Origin: a virus
Length of the DNA: 51,814 nt
IMG/VR virus record: IMGVR_UViG_3300023296_001433
Location: 1 to 51,814 of that record
Direction: 5' to 3' (one strand)
Below, piece by piece: positions 33,585-40,910 of the stretch (positions are counted from its first letter, which is position 1; each line of letters starts with the position of its first letter). The notes below the pieces were generated by a model. It saw only the letters and a list, made by a program, of their open reading frames with translations. It made no database searches and was not told the origin of the DNA. The translations under genes were made by a program, and so were the position numbers.

Positions 33585-34106
33585 CTAAAAACCTCTTTCA
33601 AGTAACTCGAATTGAAATTCGAGGTCACCATTATAAGACTCCTCACTTCTGAGTCTGAGGGTGTCACTCAGGGGTTCCTCAAAAAAGATTGAGTTGAACA
33701 CTCCATATAAGGCCCACTTCCATCCATTTGTTCGTGTATACAACCTTTTTAGGTGTTTCTTCCTGTTAAGAACTGGCAAATAAACGGTCCTGACATCATG
33801 TGCATGAAGCCGTTCGATGATTGCCTCACGGTGTTCTTGCCGATAAAGTGCTTGTGCCACAACCAAATTTTTACCAGGCATCACTCTATCTTCGATCGCA
33901 GGAATGAGGTGCATGTGAACATAGTTATGAATATTTTCATGCGTCAACGGCTTGAAATTCGCTATTTTCAGCGACATTTTAGGTGGAATGACTAAGTCCC
34001 CATCAAAAAACTCACAGTCGAGATGCTTGGCTAGGCGCTCCCCAATGTAGTTTTTGCCAACTGCCATCTCCCCAAAAAGAACATAGATTGTCATCTTATT
34101 CTTCAC
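33585..34106 (-). CDS. P-loop kinase-like protein
   Basis: 173 residues. GEMAVGKNYIGERLAKHL is a Walker A loop followed by the usual helix, with Asn where Ser/Thr is typical. DGDLVIP and LVVAQALYR fit the substrate and Walker B strands of shikimate/gluconate/adenylate-type kinases. Phosphorylates an unknown small molecule or nucleotide. Confidence 0.75.
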   Translation of the reverse strand: MKNKMTIYVLFGEMAVGKNYIGERLAKHLDCEFFDGDLVIPPKMSLKIANFKPLTHENIHNYVHMHLIPAIEDRVMPGKNLVVAQALYRQEHREAIIERLHAHDVRTVYLPVLNRKKHLKRLYTRTNGWKWALYGVFNSIFFEEPLSDTLRLRSEESYNGDLEFQFELLERGF

Positions 34107-34332
34107 CCTTGTTCACAGTGTGGAAGCCTCTTGGAGGTTTTTCTCCCAAAGCAAACTCGTAGTCCCTCACCGTGGCATCAATCTCCTTCAAAAAGCGAAC
34201 ACTATCAACTTCGTAATTCTGACACTCACTTTCATAGAGACTTCTCTTGCCTGGCGTGTCTAGTTCCACTAGAGCCAACGCATACCGCACCAATTTAGTG
34301 ACAGCTTCTTTGCTGATTTTCTTTTTCATCAT
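34096..34332 (-). CDS. Small helical protein of unknown function
   Basis: 78 residues, charged and helical, overlapping the kinase start by 11 bases. No family recognised. Confidence 0.6.
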   Translation of the reverse strand: MMKKKISKEAVTKLVRYALALVELDTPGKRSLYESECQNYEVDSVRFLKEIDATVRDYEFALGEKPPRGFHTVNKGEE

Positions 34333-34342
34333 ACCTCTATTA

Positions 34343-34423
34343 GTGGAGTTGGGGGATTCGAACCCAGCTGTTCATGCTTACCTGACCCAGGCTGATCTAA
34401 AAACCCCAGGTCTCCTAACTCCA
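34343..34423 (-). pseudogene. Degenerate tRNA-like sequence
   Basis: Perfect acceptor TGGAGTT/AACTCCA and a T loop TTCGAAT, but the T stem is mismatched and no regular D or anticodon arm forms. The middle contains an ACCTG/CAGGT pairing instead. Likely a tRNA relic. Confidence 0.5.
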
Positions 34424-34791
34424 TATTGACCGCAATCAGTACCGCAACCTCTGACTTTTCCACCTGACAGGTGTCAGACACCTAGCATTGCCGCTAGGTG
34501 GCGCAATAAACGGGGACATTTACTCTCGCACGCTTGAAAGGGAGGCAACCTATTGCTGCCACGCCCTAACAAGCCCTTGGTTTCTTGCCATTTTCTGCTA
34601 CGGACAAAGCTCGTTATTCATACGAAAAAACTCCCAGGAGCAACCCTGGGCCCCCCGCCTTTACCATGGATGGGGATTGTTCCAACTGCAAATTATCCGT
34701 TGGCGACTTGAAGTCGAAATTCCTCTTCGACGGATGCCTCGACATTCCAGTTTTTTACAGGGTTTCTTGCCGAGTTCAGCTTCACTGGGAA
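34424..34791. other. Intergenic stretch with hairpins
   Basis: No convincing gene. Contains CACCTAGC/GCTAGGTG (around 34480-34501) and the terminator at 34624-34650. A minus-strand frame from 34745 to about 34617 is open but runs through the terminator and looks like chance. Confidence 0.4.
34624..34650 (-). terminator. Intrinsic terminator
   Basis: CCCAGG-GTTGCT-CCTGGG stem-loop followed by AGTTTTTTCG on the minus strand. Ends the operon of 34792-34983. Confidence 0.85.
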
Positions 34792-34983
34792 CTACAAATT
34801 GTTCAGAACGATGTTGGCCTTTTCTCCAATCTCGGAGAGTTCATGCAAAATTTCTTCTGTGTCATCTTGTGCAAGGCCATTTACTAAGATGGCATAATCG
34901 TTTGTTCTTTGATCCCACTCAATTGTGAGTTCAACTGGCGTGGTTTTTGCCGAAGCAAGCCTGGCTTTGAATGTTTGTTTCAT
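34792..34983 (-). CDS. Small protein of unknown function
   Basis: 63 residues, beta-strand start then an acidic helix (EEILHELSEIGEKA). No family recognised. Confidence 0.6.
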   Translation of the reverse strand: MKQTFKARLASAKTTPVELTIEWDQRTNDYAILVNGLAQDDTEEILHELSEIGEKANIVLNNL

Positions 34984-35078
34984 CTGACTGTCTCTCTAGA
35001 CTACCTCCTGATAATAGCAGGGAGTCGTTCAAGAGTAAACAGCTTTTCTGAGAGGGTTTGAACCATCCAGCTAAAGCA

Positions 35079-35480
35079 TCAGCCTTTTGTGAATTCATCC
35101 TTAGTTCGCTTAGTCGAACCATCAGAGAGCACAACAATCACATCGCCTGGCTTCTTCCACATATATTTGATCGTTTCCCAAGTACCAGAGCCCTTCTTTA
35201 GAATCTGATCCGTTGGTGGACAGGCCAACAAGAGGTGGGTAGCTTCCACCAAATAACGATTTCGAGCCATATGACCCATATTACTTGGGGATACACCCAC
35301 AGCGGCGCCTAGTCTATTCGCCATTTGGCTGAAATCCTGGTCGGCGCCTTTGCCATCGTTATGCATACAAAGCACCCTGTGGCCTTTTAGTAAATCCGTG
35401 AGCACCCCTTCAAGGGCCTTAAGTTGTGGTTCAGTAAGCCCTTCACGTCGCCCAGTAAACCCTAAAACAAGCGGTTCCAC
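35079..35480 (-). CDS. SLOG-like nucleotide-binding protein (paralogue of 31113-31547)
   Basis: 133 residues. VLGFTGRREGLT, NDGKGADQDFSQMANRLGA, ARNRYLVEATHLLLACP and SGTWETIKYMWKK line up with the other SLOG-like protein, including the catalytic-looking Asp/Arg positions. Such pairs may act as sensors or sponges for nucleotide signals, but this is inference. Confidence 0.75.
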   Translation of the reverse strand: MEPLVLGFTGRREGLTEPQLKALEGVLTDLLKGHRVLCMHNDGKGADQDFSQMANRLGAAVGVSPSNMGHMARNRYLVEATHLLLACPPTDQILKKGSGTWETIKYMWKKPGDVIVVLSDGSTKRTKDEFTKG

Positions 35481-35488
35481 AATACCCT

Positions 35489-35944
35489 CTAACGGTTACG
35501 GCCAGGCGGTCGGCCCATTGGTGGTTTCACACTACCATCCACGGACCATGGAGGCCCATGGGCGAATTCGGGTCGGCCAGGTTCACGGCAACCATGACCT
35601 ACGCCAACCAAGTGGCCTCTACTCTGCTCAGGACCGTGGTTGCCGTGTCGGTCAACGCATGCATCGGAAGTCTCACCCGAGTCTGGAGTCGTAGCACCAG
35701 CATCCGTGGGCCCAGCATCCCTGGGACTAGCATCCGTGTTTTCTGAAGTGGCAGAATCTACGCTAGCATCCATCGGCACATAGAACTCACCTGGCCCAGA
35801 ATCGATCGGCGGACCACTATCTGTGCTTGCATCAGCAACAAACTCTGGCCCAGAATCAATTTTGGGCATCAATTCTGTGTTGCAGCCTTGACCTGAGCAA
35901 CCAAGCGCCGACAGGCAGAAGATGATAGTGCAAAATTTTCTCAT
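35489..35944 (-). CDS. Lipoprotein with DSGP/DAGP-rich linker (Myxococcota-like)
   Basis: 151 residues. Signal peptide ending in lipobox ALGC, Cys at residue 16. Residues 28-95 repeat Asp-Ser-Gly/Asp-Ala-Gly-Pro units, a composition common in myxobacterial lipoproteins. The C-terminus is rich in Gly, His and Pro. Surface location inferred. Together with the vWA lipoprotein it hints at host-derived envelope genes. Confidence 0.75.
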   Translation of the reverse strand: MRKFCTIIFCLSALGCSGQGCNTELMPKIDSGPEFVADASTDSGPPIDSGPGEFYVPMDASVDSATSENTDASPRDAGPTDAGATTPDSGETSDACVDRHGNHGPEQSRGHLVGVGHGCREPGRPEFAHGPPWSVDGSVKPPMGRPPGRNR

Positions 35945-36012
35945 ATATTTTCCTAAACGGTTCAGGCCAGCATACCACAGATAAGTCAGTTTTGTTCTAG
36001 AAAGAGTATACT

Positions 36013-36490
36013 TTACCAGAAATCAATAAAGCTAGGGGAATCCCGAAATATCCAACGCAGATCAGGAGCAGATACTTCCTCGGTCCTCACTGCTTTTGGC
36101 CTAGGATGCCACGTTTTTTTCACTCGGGAGCTTCTTTTGGCTCTGAACTTCTTTTTTGGGTTATCCTTGATACGATGGCATTTCATAACACAAGGGCTGA
36201 ATATTGCCAAGCTCATTCCTGCCGTAACGGCATAGTTGAACAATGTGATCAAGTGTTAGTTGTTCATGAAAGATACCACAAATTACGCAGCGATGCTTAA
36301 ATTCTGCCAGTACATTCGCCCAGTCAAGTTTTCCTAGGCGACCGAGGTTCTTTTCCTGGTGGCGGGTGTTATGGCTTCTAGCCTTACTAGAAGACTTGTT
36401 TTGGTGGGTTTCACACAAGTTCAGACAAGAAGGTGAAAACAATTCTGTGGTTTCACCTCTAACCAGCTTACAAAGAATACACTACGTCAT
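36013..36490 (-). pseudogene. HNH endonuclease with in-frame UAG at codon 3 and a +1 frameshift
   Basis: A strong GGAGGT ribosome-binding site precedes ATG ACG TAG TGT; the frame then continues as CILCKLVRGETTELFSPSC and on to the HNH core (CVICG, LTLDHIVQLCRYGRN, NIQPLC). After LC it leaves the frame; the next frame continues with VMKCHRIKDNPKKKF to a stop at 36013. A +1 shift at TGTTATG restores it. The nearby-type suppressor tRNA (852-924) could read the UAG. Otherwise it is a dead homing endonuclease. Confidence 0.7.
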
Positions 36491-36523
36491 TTGGACCTCC
36501 ATTTAGAAATGATTAAATGTTAG

Positions 36524-36597
36524 TACTCCCGATAGGATTCGAACCTACAATGACTGCCTTCGGAGTGCAGCGCTCTATCCAGATGAGCTACGGGAGC
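36524..36597 (-). tRNA. tRNA-Arg(CCG)
   Basis: 74 nt. Acceptor GCTCCCG/CGGGAGT, anticodon loop CTCCGAA, T loop TTCGAAT, discriminator A. One mismatch at 31:39. Confidence 0.88.
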
Positions 36598-36637
36598 ATG
36601 ATACTCTTTTGATCTTTAGGAAAGATCGCTTACAAAA

Positions 36638-36955
36638 CTAGTAAGTTCTACACTGAACGTTTGCCCACCCACTAACAAAACTGTTATATGGGTCGTTTGT
36701 GTAAACATAGGCGTACATGTGGCGCCCAGGGTAGACCGTACCACCAATGTTCGACCAAATCACATGTCCAGAGCGGAGTCTGCCAAATACTCGGCCTCGA
36801 CACCGCATGGGGTGGTGTTGGTTGTTTTGCACTGCTGCTGAAATGCGATGTGGGCGAACGTAGACTTGTGCATGGGCTCTAAACCATGCATAAGCTGGAA
36901 TAGCAGTGAGTAACCCTAGGCCAAGTACAAATGCCGCAATCAAAAATTTTCTCAT
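36638..36955 (-). CDS. Small secreted protein
   Basis: 105 residues from MRKFLIAAF; a longer frame would run through the tRNA upstream. Signal peptide with cleavage after AYA (residue about 25). The mature part is basic, rich in Arg, His, Tyr and Asn, with two Cys. Likely periplasmic or extracellular. Function unknown. Confidence 0.7.
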   Translation of the reverse strand: MRKFLIAAFVLGLGLLTAIPAYAWFRAHAQVYVRPHRISAAVQNNQHHPMRCRGRVFGRLRSGHVIWSNIGGTVYPGRHMYAYVYTNDPYNSFVSGWANVQCRTY

Positions 36956-37014
36956 GTGAGAATCATACTTCAGATTTGCTGATTTGTAAACTGAAAATCT
37001 AAATACGTCTTTAG

Positions 37015-37091
37015 TACCCGTGGAGGGAGTCGAACCCACAAACCACCCACTTTTGAGGAGGGCCGCATTCTTCCAATTGGCGTACACGGGC
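37015..37091 (-). tRNA. tRNA-Leu(CAA), short variable arm
   Basis: 77 nt. Acceptor GCCCGTG/CACGGGT, anticodon stem CCCTC/GTGGG (one mismatch), loop CTCAAAA, discriminator A. The variable region is short, not the long arm usual for Leu; the D and T stems each contain mismatches. Confidence 0.7.
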
Positions 37092-37096
37092 ATATT

Positions 37097-37168
37097 GTGC
37101 CATGAGGAATCAAACCTCACACCTCCAGGTCAATGCATCCTGGCGAGCGGCCCAGCACTCCGTGGCAA
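37097..37168 (-). pseudogene. Degenerate tRNA-like sequence
   Basis: A T arm TGAGG-TTTGATT-CCTCA and partial acceptor pairing remain; the anticodon stem CCAGG/CCTGG encloses a nine-base loop. Probably a relic. Confidence 0.4.
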
Positions 37169-37300
37169 TTTGTGTCTTTCCACATACTCTGTCAATCCCA
37201 TTTCTTCGGAGTGAATATCTTCTATTCGGAGAAGAACCTATCTCTCACATGTAGTACTCCACATGAGCCTTAGCGTCGACCAACCCGAAAGATTGGTTAG

Positions 37301-37374
37301 TAGCCATAGAGAGCTTCGAACTCCCACTCACGACCTTCTGAGGATCGCCGCTTTGCCAGTTAGCGTATATGGCC
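37301..37374 (-). tRNA. tRNA-Leu(CAG), short variable arm
   Basis: 74 nt. Acceptor GGCCATA/TATGGCT, D stem CGCT/AGCG, anticodon stem CGATC/GGTCG with loop CTCAGAA, variable loop of five bases, T arm GGGAG-TTCGAAG-CTCTC, discriminator A. Class I shape with a Leu anticodon is unusual. Confidence 0.85.
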
Positions 37375-37398
37375 ATGTGTTGTAGTTTTGCCAGTATT

Positions 37399-37473
37399 TG
37401 GTCCCAAGAGAGAATTTCGAAATCTCGACATCTCCCGTATGAAGGGAGTGCTCTTCCTCTGAGCTACCTTGGG
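37399..37473 (-). tRNA. tRNA-Met or Ile2 (CAT), CCA encoded
   Basis: Acceptor CCCAAGG/TCTTGGG, D stem GCTC/GAGC, anticodon stem CTCCC/GGGAG with loop TTCATAC, then ACCA. C1-G72 pairs and the initiator GGG/CCC stem is absent, so elongator Met or lysidine-type Ile. Confidence 0.9.
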
Positions 37474-37485
37474 GTGTTTTGTTGC

Positions 37486-37803
37486 TCATTTGATATGAGC
37501 ATATTCTTCTGGGTTGTCCTTCCCACACGAATCCTCTGTGTGTTCTGGGAGGTCTCTAAAATTAACCACAGGGTTAATTGACTTCCAGCAATCACTGCTT
37601 ATCCACATGTCTAGTTCTAGCGCAGCAAAACAGGCGTGACATACAACCACGTGTTTCCAACCAACGCCTTCTATTCGACTTTCTGCACACAAAACAAACA
37701 GAGGTTCAATTGGAACATCTTTAACTAAATCATCATTCTGCGTATTATACTCTAGACTTTCGGTGTCTTTTAGGCAACCGCAGCCAAAACATTTCATTTC
37801 CAT
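37486..37803 (-). CDS. Putative zinc-binding protein
   Basis: 105 residues. CFGCGC near the start and VVCHACFAA in the middle could bind zinc. Acidic C-terminus. Only three bases from the next gene upstream. Function unknown. Confidence 0.65.
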   Translation of the reverse strand: MEMKCFGCGCLKDTESLEYNTQNDDLVKDVPIEPLFVLCAESRIEGVGWKHVVVCHACFAALELDMWISSDCWKSINPVVNFRDLPEHTEDSCGKDNPEEYAHIK

Positions 37804-37806
37804 ACG

Positions 37807-38427
37807 CTATAGCTTAGCTATAAACTGCAAAGGTGACTTGCGAAAACTGCTTTCCATCAAAGCCTCAGTGTGTCCCTGAGTGGGCCACTCCACGTATTCG
37901 AATCGAAAACTGCGACCACTCTTTAGTTTTGAGTAAGCTTGTCCGATTGACATCGGAGAAAAAGCACCAAGGCTCATTTGGTCACCGTCACGAAAAGCAA
38001 GGACAGTGTTTCCGTCTGTCTCAGGTCCAGCGTAAACAATCGCATCTTGCATATATTGGTTACCAATAGACTGTGCCTCCTCCATAGTAATACCAGTTAC
38101 GAACACACTAGGTTCTACTGCATCGATCAATTCTTCTTCAGGGCAGTCCTCATATGGAACCGTAGTGTCCTGGCACTCACGCCAGTGGCCAGTCAAAGTA
38201 TTGAACCCTAGGCCCATGCCTCGCAAGGTTCCCTTCAAGTCAGCAAACAGCTCTAAGTTCTCTTTACGAGAAAGGCTCTGCCTCCAAGAGGTTAGAATGG
38301 CAAAACCATTCGTTTCAGCGTTTGAAGCGTGCTGCATTACCCTGCCCAGGGATGCTTCATGGATCTCATCCATGTTACCTAGACGCTTAGCAAATAGTAG
38401 TTCAATGAAGTTGCTTTTAGAAGTCAT
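37807..38427 (-). CDS. DUF3293-like protein
   Basis: 206 residues from MTSKSNFIEL. FAILTSWRQS, LTGHWREC, EPSVFVTG and a QDAIVYAG block resemble the DUF3293 pattern found in many bacteria and phages. Function unknown. Start chosen at 38427; an ATG at 38454 is possible. Confidence 0.65.
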   Translation of the reverse strand: MTSKSNFIELLFAKRLGNMDEIHEASLGRVMQHASNAETNGFAILTSWRQSLSRKENLELFADLKGTLRGMGLGFNTLTGHWRECQDTTVPYEDCPEEELIDAVEPSVFVTGITMEEAQSIGNQYMQDAIVYAGPETDGNTVLAFRDGDQMSLGAFSPMSIGQAYSKLKSGRSFRFEYVEWPTQGHTEALMESSFRKSPLQFIAKL

Positions 38428-38503
38428 TTGTTGGTACCCGTAGTAAGTATACAATCATAGTATCACATACCGTACCTCTTTTGAACATAATACCAACGGC
38501 AGA

Positions 38504-38575
38504 TACACGATAGTGGAATCGAACCACTCTGAACTTGCGTGTAAAGCAAGCGCCTCCCCAATCGGCCAATCGTGC
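38504..38575 (-). tRNA. tRNA-Val(TAC)
   Basis: 72 nt. Acceptor GCACGAT/ATCGTGT, anticodon stem CTTGC/GCAAG with loop TTTACAC, T arm AGTGG-TTCGATT-CCACT, discriminator A. Confidence 0.93.
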
Positions 38576-38582
38576 GAAATGT

Positions 38583-38700
38583 TGTCTCTCCAACTGTCAA
38601 GCCTGATGCTACCCCGACCTAAGGTCGGCTCACGGTCGTCCTGGCTTTCGGACCTGAACTTTTTCGTTACACAGTACCCGTTTAGACTACCATACACCTC
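38583..38700. repeat. Inter-tRNA spacer of the GTCTCTCC/TGTCAAGCC type
   Basis: GTCTCTCC followed by CTGTCAAGCC recurs at 39296-39325 and 48815-48835, and in part at 39560. This copy also contains the hairpin CCGACC-TAA-GGTCGG. No gene in the stretch. Confidence 0.5.
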
Positions 38701-38784
38701 TCCCCGAGACAGGAGCGCAAGCTCAGTGTATGGTTGTGCGTGTTACTACCCAGGCACGAAGAACACCTGGCACGTCTCAGTAAG

Positions 38785-38855
38785 AGCGGGTAGTGAGGCT
38801 CGAACTCACAATAAAAGATTGGAAATCTCTTGTGTTACCATTACACCATACCCGC
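38785..38855 (-). tRNA. tRNA-Gly(TCC)
   Basis: 71 nt. Acceptor GCGGGTA/TACCCGC, D stem GTGT/ACAC, anticodon stem AGAGA/TCTTT with loop TTTCCAA, discriminator T. Confidence 0.93.
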
Positions 38856-38880
38856 ATATTATGTAAACAACTAGTCTTGA

Positions 38881-38954
38881 AGCCGCTACTCGGATTCGAA
38901 CCGAGACCCCATCCGTACGAAGGACGTATGCTTGGCCATTGACACTATAGCGGC
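38881..38954 (-). tRNA. tRNA-Thr(CGT)
   Basis: 74 nt. Acceptor GCCGCTA/TAGCGGC, anticodon stem CGTCC/GGATG with loop TTCGTAC, T arm CTCGG-TTCGAAT-CCGAG. Confidence 0.92.
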
Positions 38955-38960
38955 AAAAAT

Positions 38961-39014
38961 TAGGATAGCTCGATTCGAACCTAACGGAGAGTTCTATCGT
39001 CTGAGCCATACCCT
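38961..39014 (-). pseudogene. Shortened tRNA-like sequence
   Basis: About 54 nt with acceptor AGGGTA/TATCCT, a D-like GCTCAGACGATAGA and a T loop TTCGAAT, but no proper anticodon arm and an unpaired T stem. Likely an internal deletion of a tRNA. Confidence 0.5.
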
Positions 39015-39021
39015 GAAAAAC

Positions 39022-39097
39022 GAACCTCGACAGGATTCGAACCTGCACTGTTAGGGCATTATATTGCCCCGCCTCTTACCGATTGGGCTACGAGGTT
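39022..39097 (-). tRNA. tRNA with 8-base anticodon loop (Ile TAT-like)
   Basis: 76 nt. Acceptor AACCTCG/CGAGGTT and T arm GCAGG-TTCGAAT-CCTGT are regular. The best anticodon stem GGGGC/GCCCT leaves an eight-base loop AATATAAT and no position 26. Reading depends on the fold: TAT (Ile) or ATA. Eight-base loops are known from +1 frameshift suppressors. Confidence 0.65.
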
Positions 39098-39104
39098 CAC
39101 CTAA

Positions 39105-39179
39105 TGTGACCACGGGGATTTGAACCCAGCGTCTTCCAAGTTCACAGCTTGGCGTGCATACCAATTACACTTTGGTCAC
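39105..39179 (-). tRNA. tRNA-His(GTG)
   Basis: 75 nt. Acceptor GTGACCA/TGGTCAC, anticodon stem CCAAG/CTTGG with loop CTGTGAA. A G precedes position 1, as expected for the His G-1. Confidence 0.92.
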
Positions 39180-39211
39180 CACAAATAAGAGATAAATCTC
39201 TAAATATTGAG

Positions 39212-39288
39212 TCCGAGTGGCAAGATTTGAACTTGCGTGATCTCCCTTCCAAGGGGAGTGACTCAAAACCAGACTAGCCTACACTCGG
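39212..39288 (-). tRNA. tRNA-Pro(TGG) copy 1
   Basis: 77 nt. Acceptor CCGAGTG/CACTCGG, long D loop, anticodon stem CTCCC/GGGAG with loop CTTGGAA (A37 rather than the usual G37), T arm GCAAG-TTCAAAT-CTTGC. Confidence 0.85.
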
Positions 39289-39348
39289 ATATCTGCAACT
39301 GTCTCTCCAGTGCAAGTCAAGCCTGTTTGATGACGGCTTTCTCATTAG

Positions 39349-39426
39349 TCAGGGTAGCTGGATTCGAACCAGCGGCTTCCTCCTTCCGAGGGAGGCACTC
39401 TAAAAACCAGACTGAGCTATACCCTG
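39349..39426 (-). tRNA. tRNA-Pro(CGG)
   Basis: 78 nt. Acceptor CAGGGTA/TACCCTG, long D loop, anticodon stem CCTCC/GGAGG with loop CTCGGAA, T arm GCTGG-TTCGAAT-CCAGC. Confidence 0.87.
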
Positions 39427-39431
39427 TTATA

Positions 39432-39503
39432 TCGGAGTAGAGAGGTTCGAACTCCCGATTTCCTGCTCCCAAAGCAGGCGCCATACCACTTGGCTATACT
39501 CCG
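39432..39503 (-). tRNA. tRNA-Pro(TGG) copy 2
   Basis: 72 nt. Acceptor CGGAGTA/TACTCCG, anticodon stem CCTGC/GCAGG with loop TTTGGGA (G37 present), T arm GGGAG-TTCGAAC-CTCTC. The canonical Pro tRNA of the two. Confidence 0.92.
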
Positions 39504-39609
39504 AAAATTTGGCTGATGTTTTTAGCCAGGTTACACTGCTCCGTAATCCTGGGTACCGTTCACCGTCTCTCCGATGTGTCATACCTACGTCACCGAGGGC
39601 ATTCTCTTA

Positions 39610-39694
39610 CTCTTTGGGCTGGATTCGAACCAGCATACACCTTTCGGATCACGGATTAACAGTCCGCCGCCTAAAGCCATTCAGCCACCAAAGA
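39610..39694 (-). tRNA. tRNA-Asn(GTT) with long variable arm
   Basis: 85 nt. Acceptor TCTTTGG/CCAAAGA, anticodon stem GCGGA/TCCGT with loop CTGTTAA, then a 16-base variable region and T arm GCTGG-TTCGAAT-CCAGC. Discriminator G fits Asn. The body resembles the class II tRNA-Tyr at 44672-44752 rather than the canonical tRNA-Asn at 42157-42228. Confidence 0.87.
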
Positions 39695-39697
39695 AAA

Positions 39698-39713
39698 TTG
39701 AGCCGAAGCTCAA
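39698..39713 (-). terminator. UUCG hairpin upstream of tRNA-Asn, possible terminator or processing signal
   Basis: TTGAGC-TTCG-GCTCAA followed by TTTTC on the minus strand, four bases before the tRNA. Confidence 0.55.
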
Positions 39714-39842
39714 CGTCCACACTTGAACCCATTTGTAATGAGCTTTGGTCACTAGGAGATACCCGATTGGTGCGAACTTGTTACCTGTGTTCAAGTTGAA
39801 TATCTCTATACACAACCCTCTCCACTTATCCAGGTAAGTTAC

Positions 39843-39915
39843 TAGTCCGAGTGGGTTACGATCCCACGACCTCCTGCGTGTCGAGCAGGCGCTACTGCCA
39901 CTGAGCTATCGGACA
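39843..39915 (-). tRNA. Degenerate tRNA-Val(GAC)
   Basis: 73 nt. Anticodon stem CCTGC/GCAGG is perfect, but loop TCGACAC has C33, the T loop is ATCGTAA, position 1:72 is T-T and the D stem is imperfect. Probably decaying. Confidence 0.6.
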
Positions 39916-39920
39916 TTGAT

Positions 39921-40175
39921 TTAGAGTTTCCCGAACTCATCCTTCAAGAACTGTTCTACTTTTTCGTAGCCAGCCTCTTCAGAGTCGGACGGGAAACCTT
40001 TCCATGTGGTTTGTTCAGGCCACGCTTGAAGGAAGTTCCCTTCCTCGTCGTACGAACATATGATTGACCAGTTGAATACATGCAAGATTCTATTCACGAA
40101 CCAAAGCATACCAGCCTGTCGGAACTTCTCCCAGTTTTCTGGGGAGGGTGTTACCTTTTCGACCTTTTCATTCAT
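39921..40175 (-). CDS. Small phage protein of unknown function
   Basis: 84 residues. MLWFVNRILHVFNWSI, YDEEGNFLQAWPE and a KGFPSDSEEAGY end resemble a small protein type frequent in phages. Lies between tRNA-Val and tRNA-Thr genes. Confidence 0.7.
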   Translation of the reverse strand: MNEKVEKVTPSPENWEKFRQAGMLWFVNRILHVFNWSIICSYDEEGNFLQAWPEQTTWKGFPSDSEEAGYEKVEQFLKDEFGKL

Positions 40176-40178
40176 AAG

Positions 40179-40252
40179 AGCCTCTTCCCAGAATTGAACT
40201 GGGATTTCTGCTATACCACAGCAGCGTAATAAACCATTAATACCAAAGAGGC
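40179..40252 (-). tRNA. tRNA-Thr(GGT)
   Basis: 74 nt. Acceptor GCCTCTT/AAGAGGC, anticodon stem CTGCT/AGCAG with loop GTGGTAT, T arm CCCAG-TTCAATT-CTGGG. It starts four bases after the stop of the HNH gene at 40257-40910. Confidence 0.9.
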
Positions 40253-40256
40253 GTGT

Positions 40257-40910
40257 TCAACAATACTTGATCTTATCTGTTTTTCGTCGTTGCCGTCGAA
40301 TTGCTCGACCATTTCCTTTGTTGAGGATTCCAAACGTAGAAGTCAAACTGTGACAGTTTGGGCAAAGCAGCCTCACATTTTCTGGCCTGTTATTTACGCT
40401 GTTACCATCAACGTGGTCAATATTGAGAGGCCTTCGACCTGAGTGAGGGTTTGCCTCATCCCATCCACACAACACACATTTTTCACCGTAACTTTCAACT
40501 AGCCATCTTTTGATGGATGCCGAAGTGCTCATTCCCGAGGAGACTATGCCATCTTCCTGGCCAGCCAACCACCTTTGAACCCAGGCCTTGTGTTGGAAGC
40601 TCTGTTGGCACCTATGACTGCAATACTTGTTTCTATTTGAAGAAGTCTTCTTCTTGCAGTTGAAGCATTGTAAATTTTTGTTGATGGCACTGGCTTTGTA
40701 CCCAGCCCTTTGGACGTTGGTGTATTTAGCAGCACACGAATGATTGCAAAACTTGTTTTGTCGTTTGACATATTCAATAGGCTTTGAACACCCTTCGCAA
40801 AGCTTAGGGCTGCCCCTATAAATTTCCAATCTTTTCTGATAGTTCGCCGCTGTAATCAGTCTGGACTTAGCAGCGCCAAGTCTACCTGCTTCGCTTTTGC
40901 TTAGCTTCAT
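40257..40910 (-). CDS. HNH homing endonuclease (tRNA-linked, copy i)
   Basis: 217 residues. Two Cys-rich zinc motifs (CEGCSKPI, FCNHSC; CFNCKKK, YCSHRC) precede the HNH core CVLCGW, NIDHVDGN, LCPNCHS. Close paralogue of the gene at 43890-44420. The start codon sits in the 3' arm of a CATAT/ATATG hairpin, and an orphan tRNA 5' half lies just upstream. Confidence 0.9.
   Translation of the reverse strand: MKLSKSEAGRLGAAKSRLITAANYQKRLEIYRGSPKLCEGCSKPIEYVKRQNKFCNHSCAAKYTNVQRAGYKASAINKNLQCFNCKKKTSSNRNKYCSHRCQQSFQHKAWVQRWLAGQEDGIVSSGMSTSASIKRWLVESYGEKCVLCGWDEANPHSGRRPLNIDHVDGNSVNNRPENVRLLCPNCHSLTSTFGILNKGNGRAIRRQRRKTDKIKYC

Noticed and set aside
38455-39048. Minus-strand open frames of about 80 codons
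   Set aside because: They read through tRNA genes and spacers and have no coding character.
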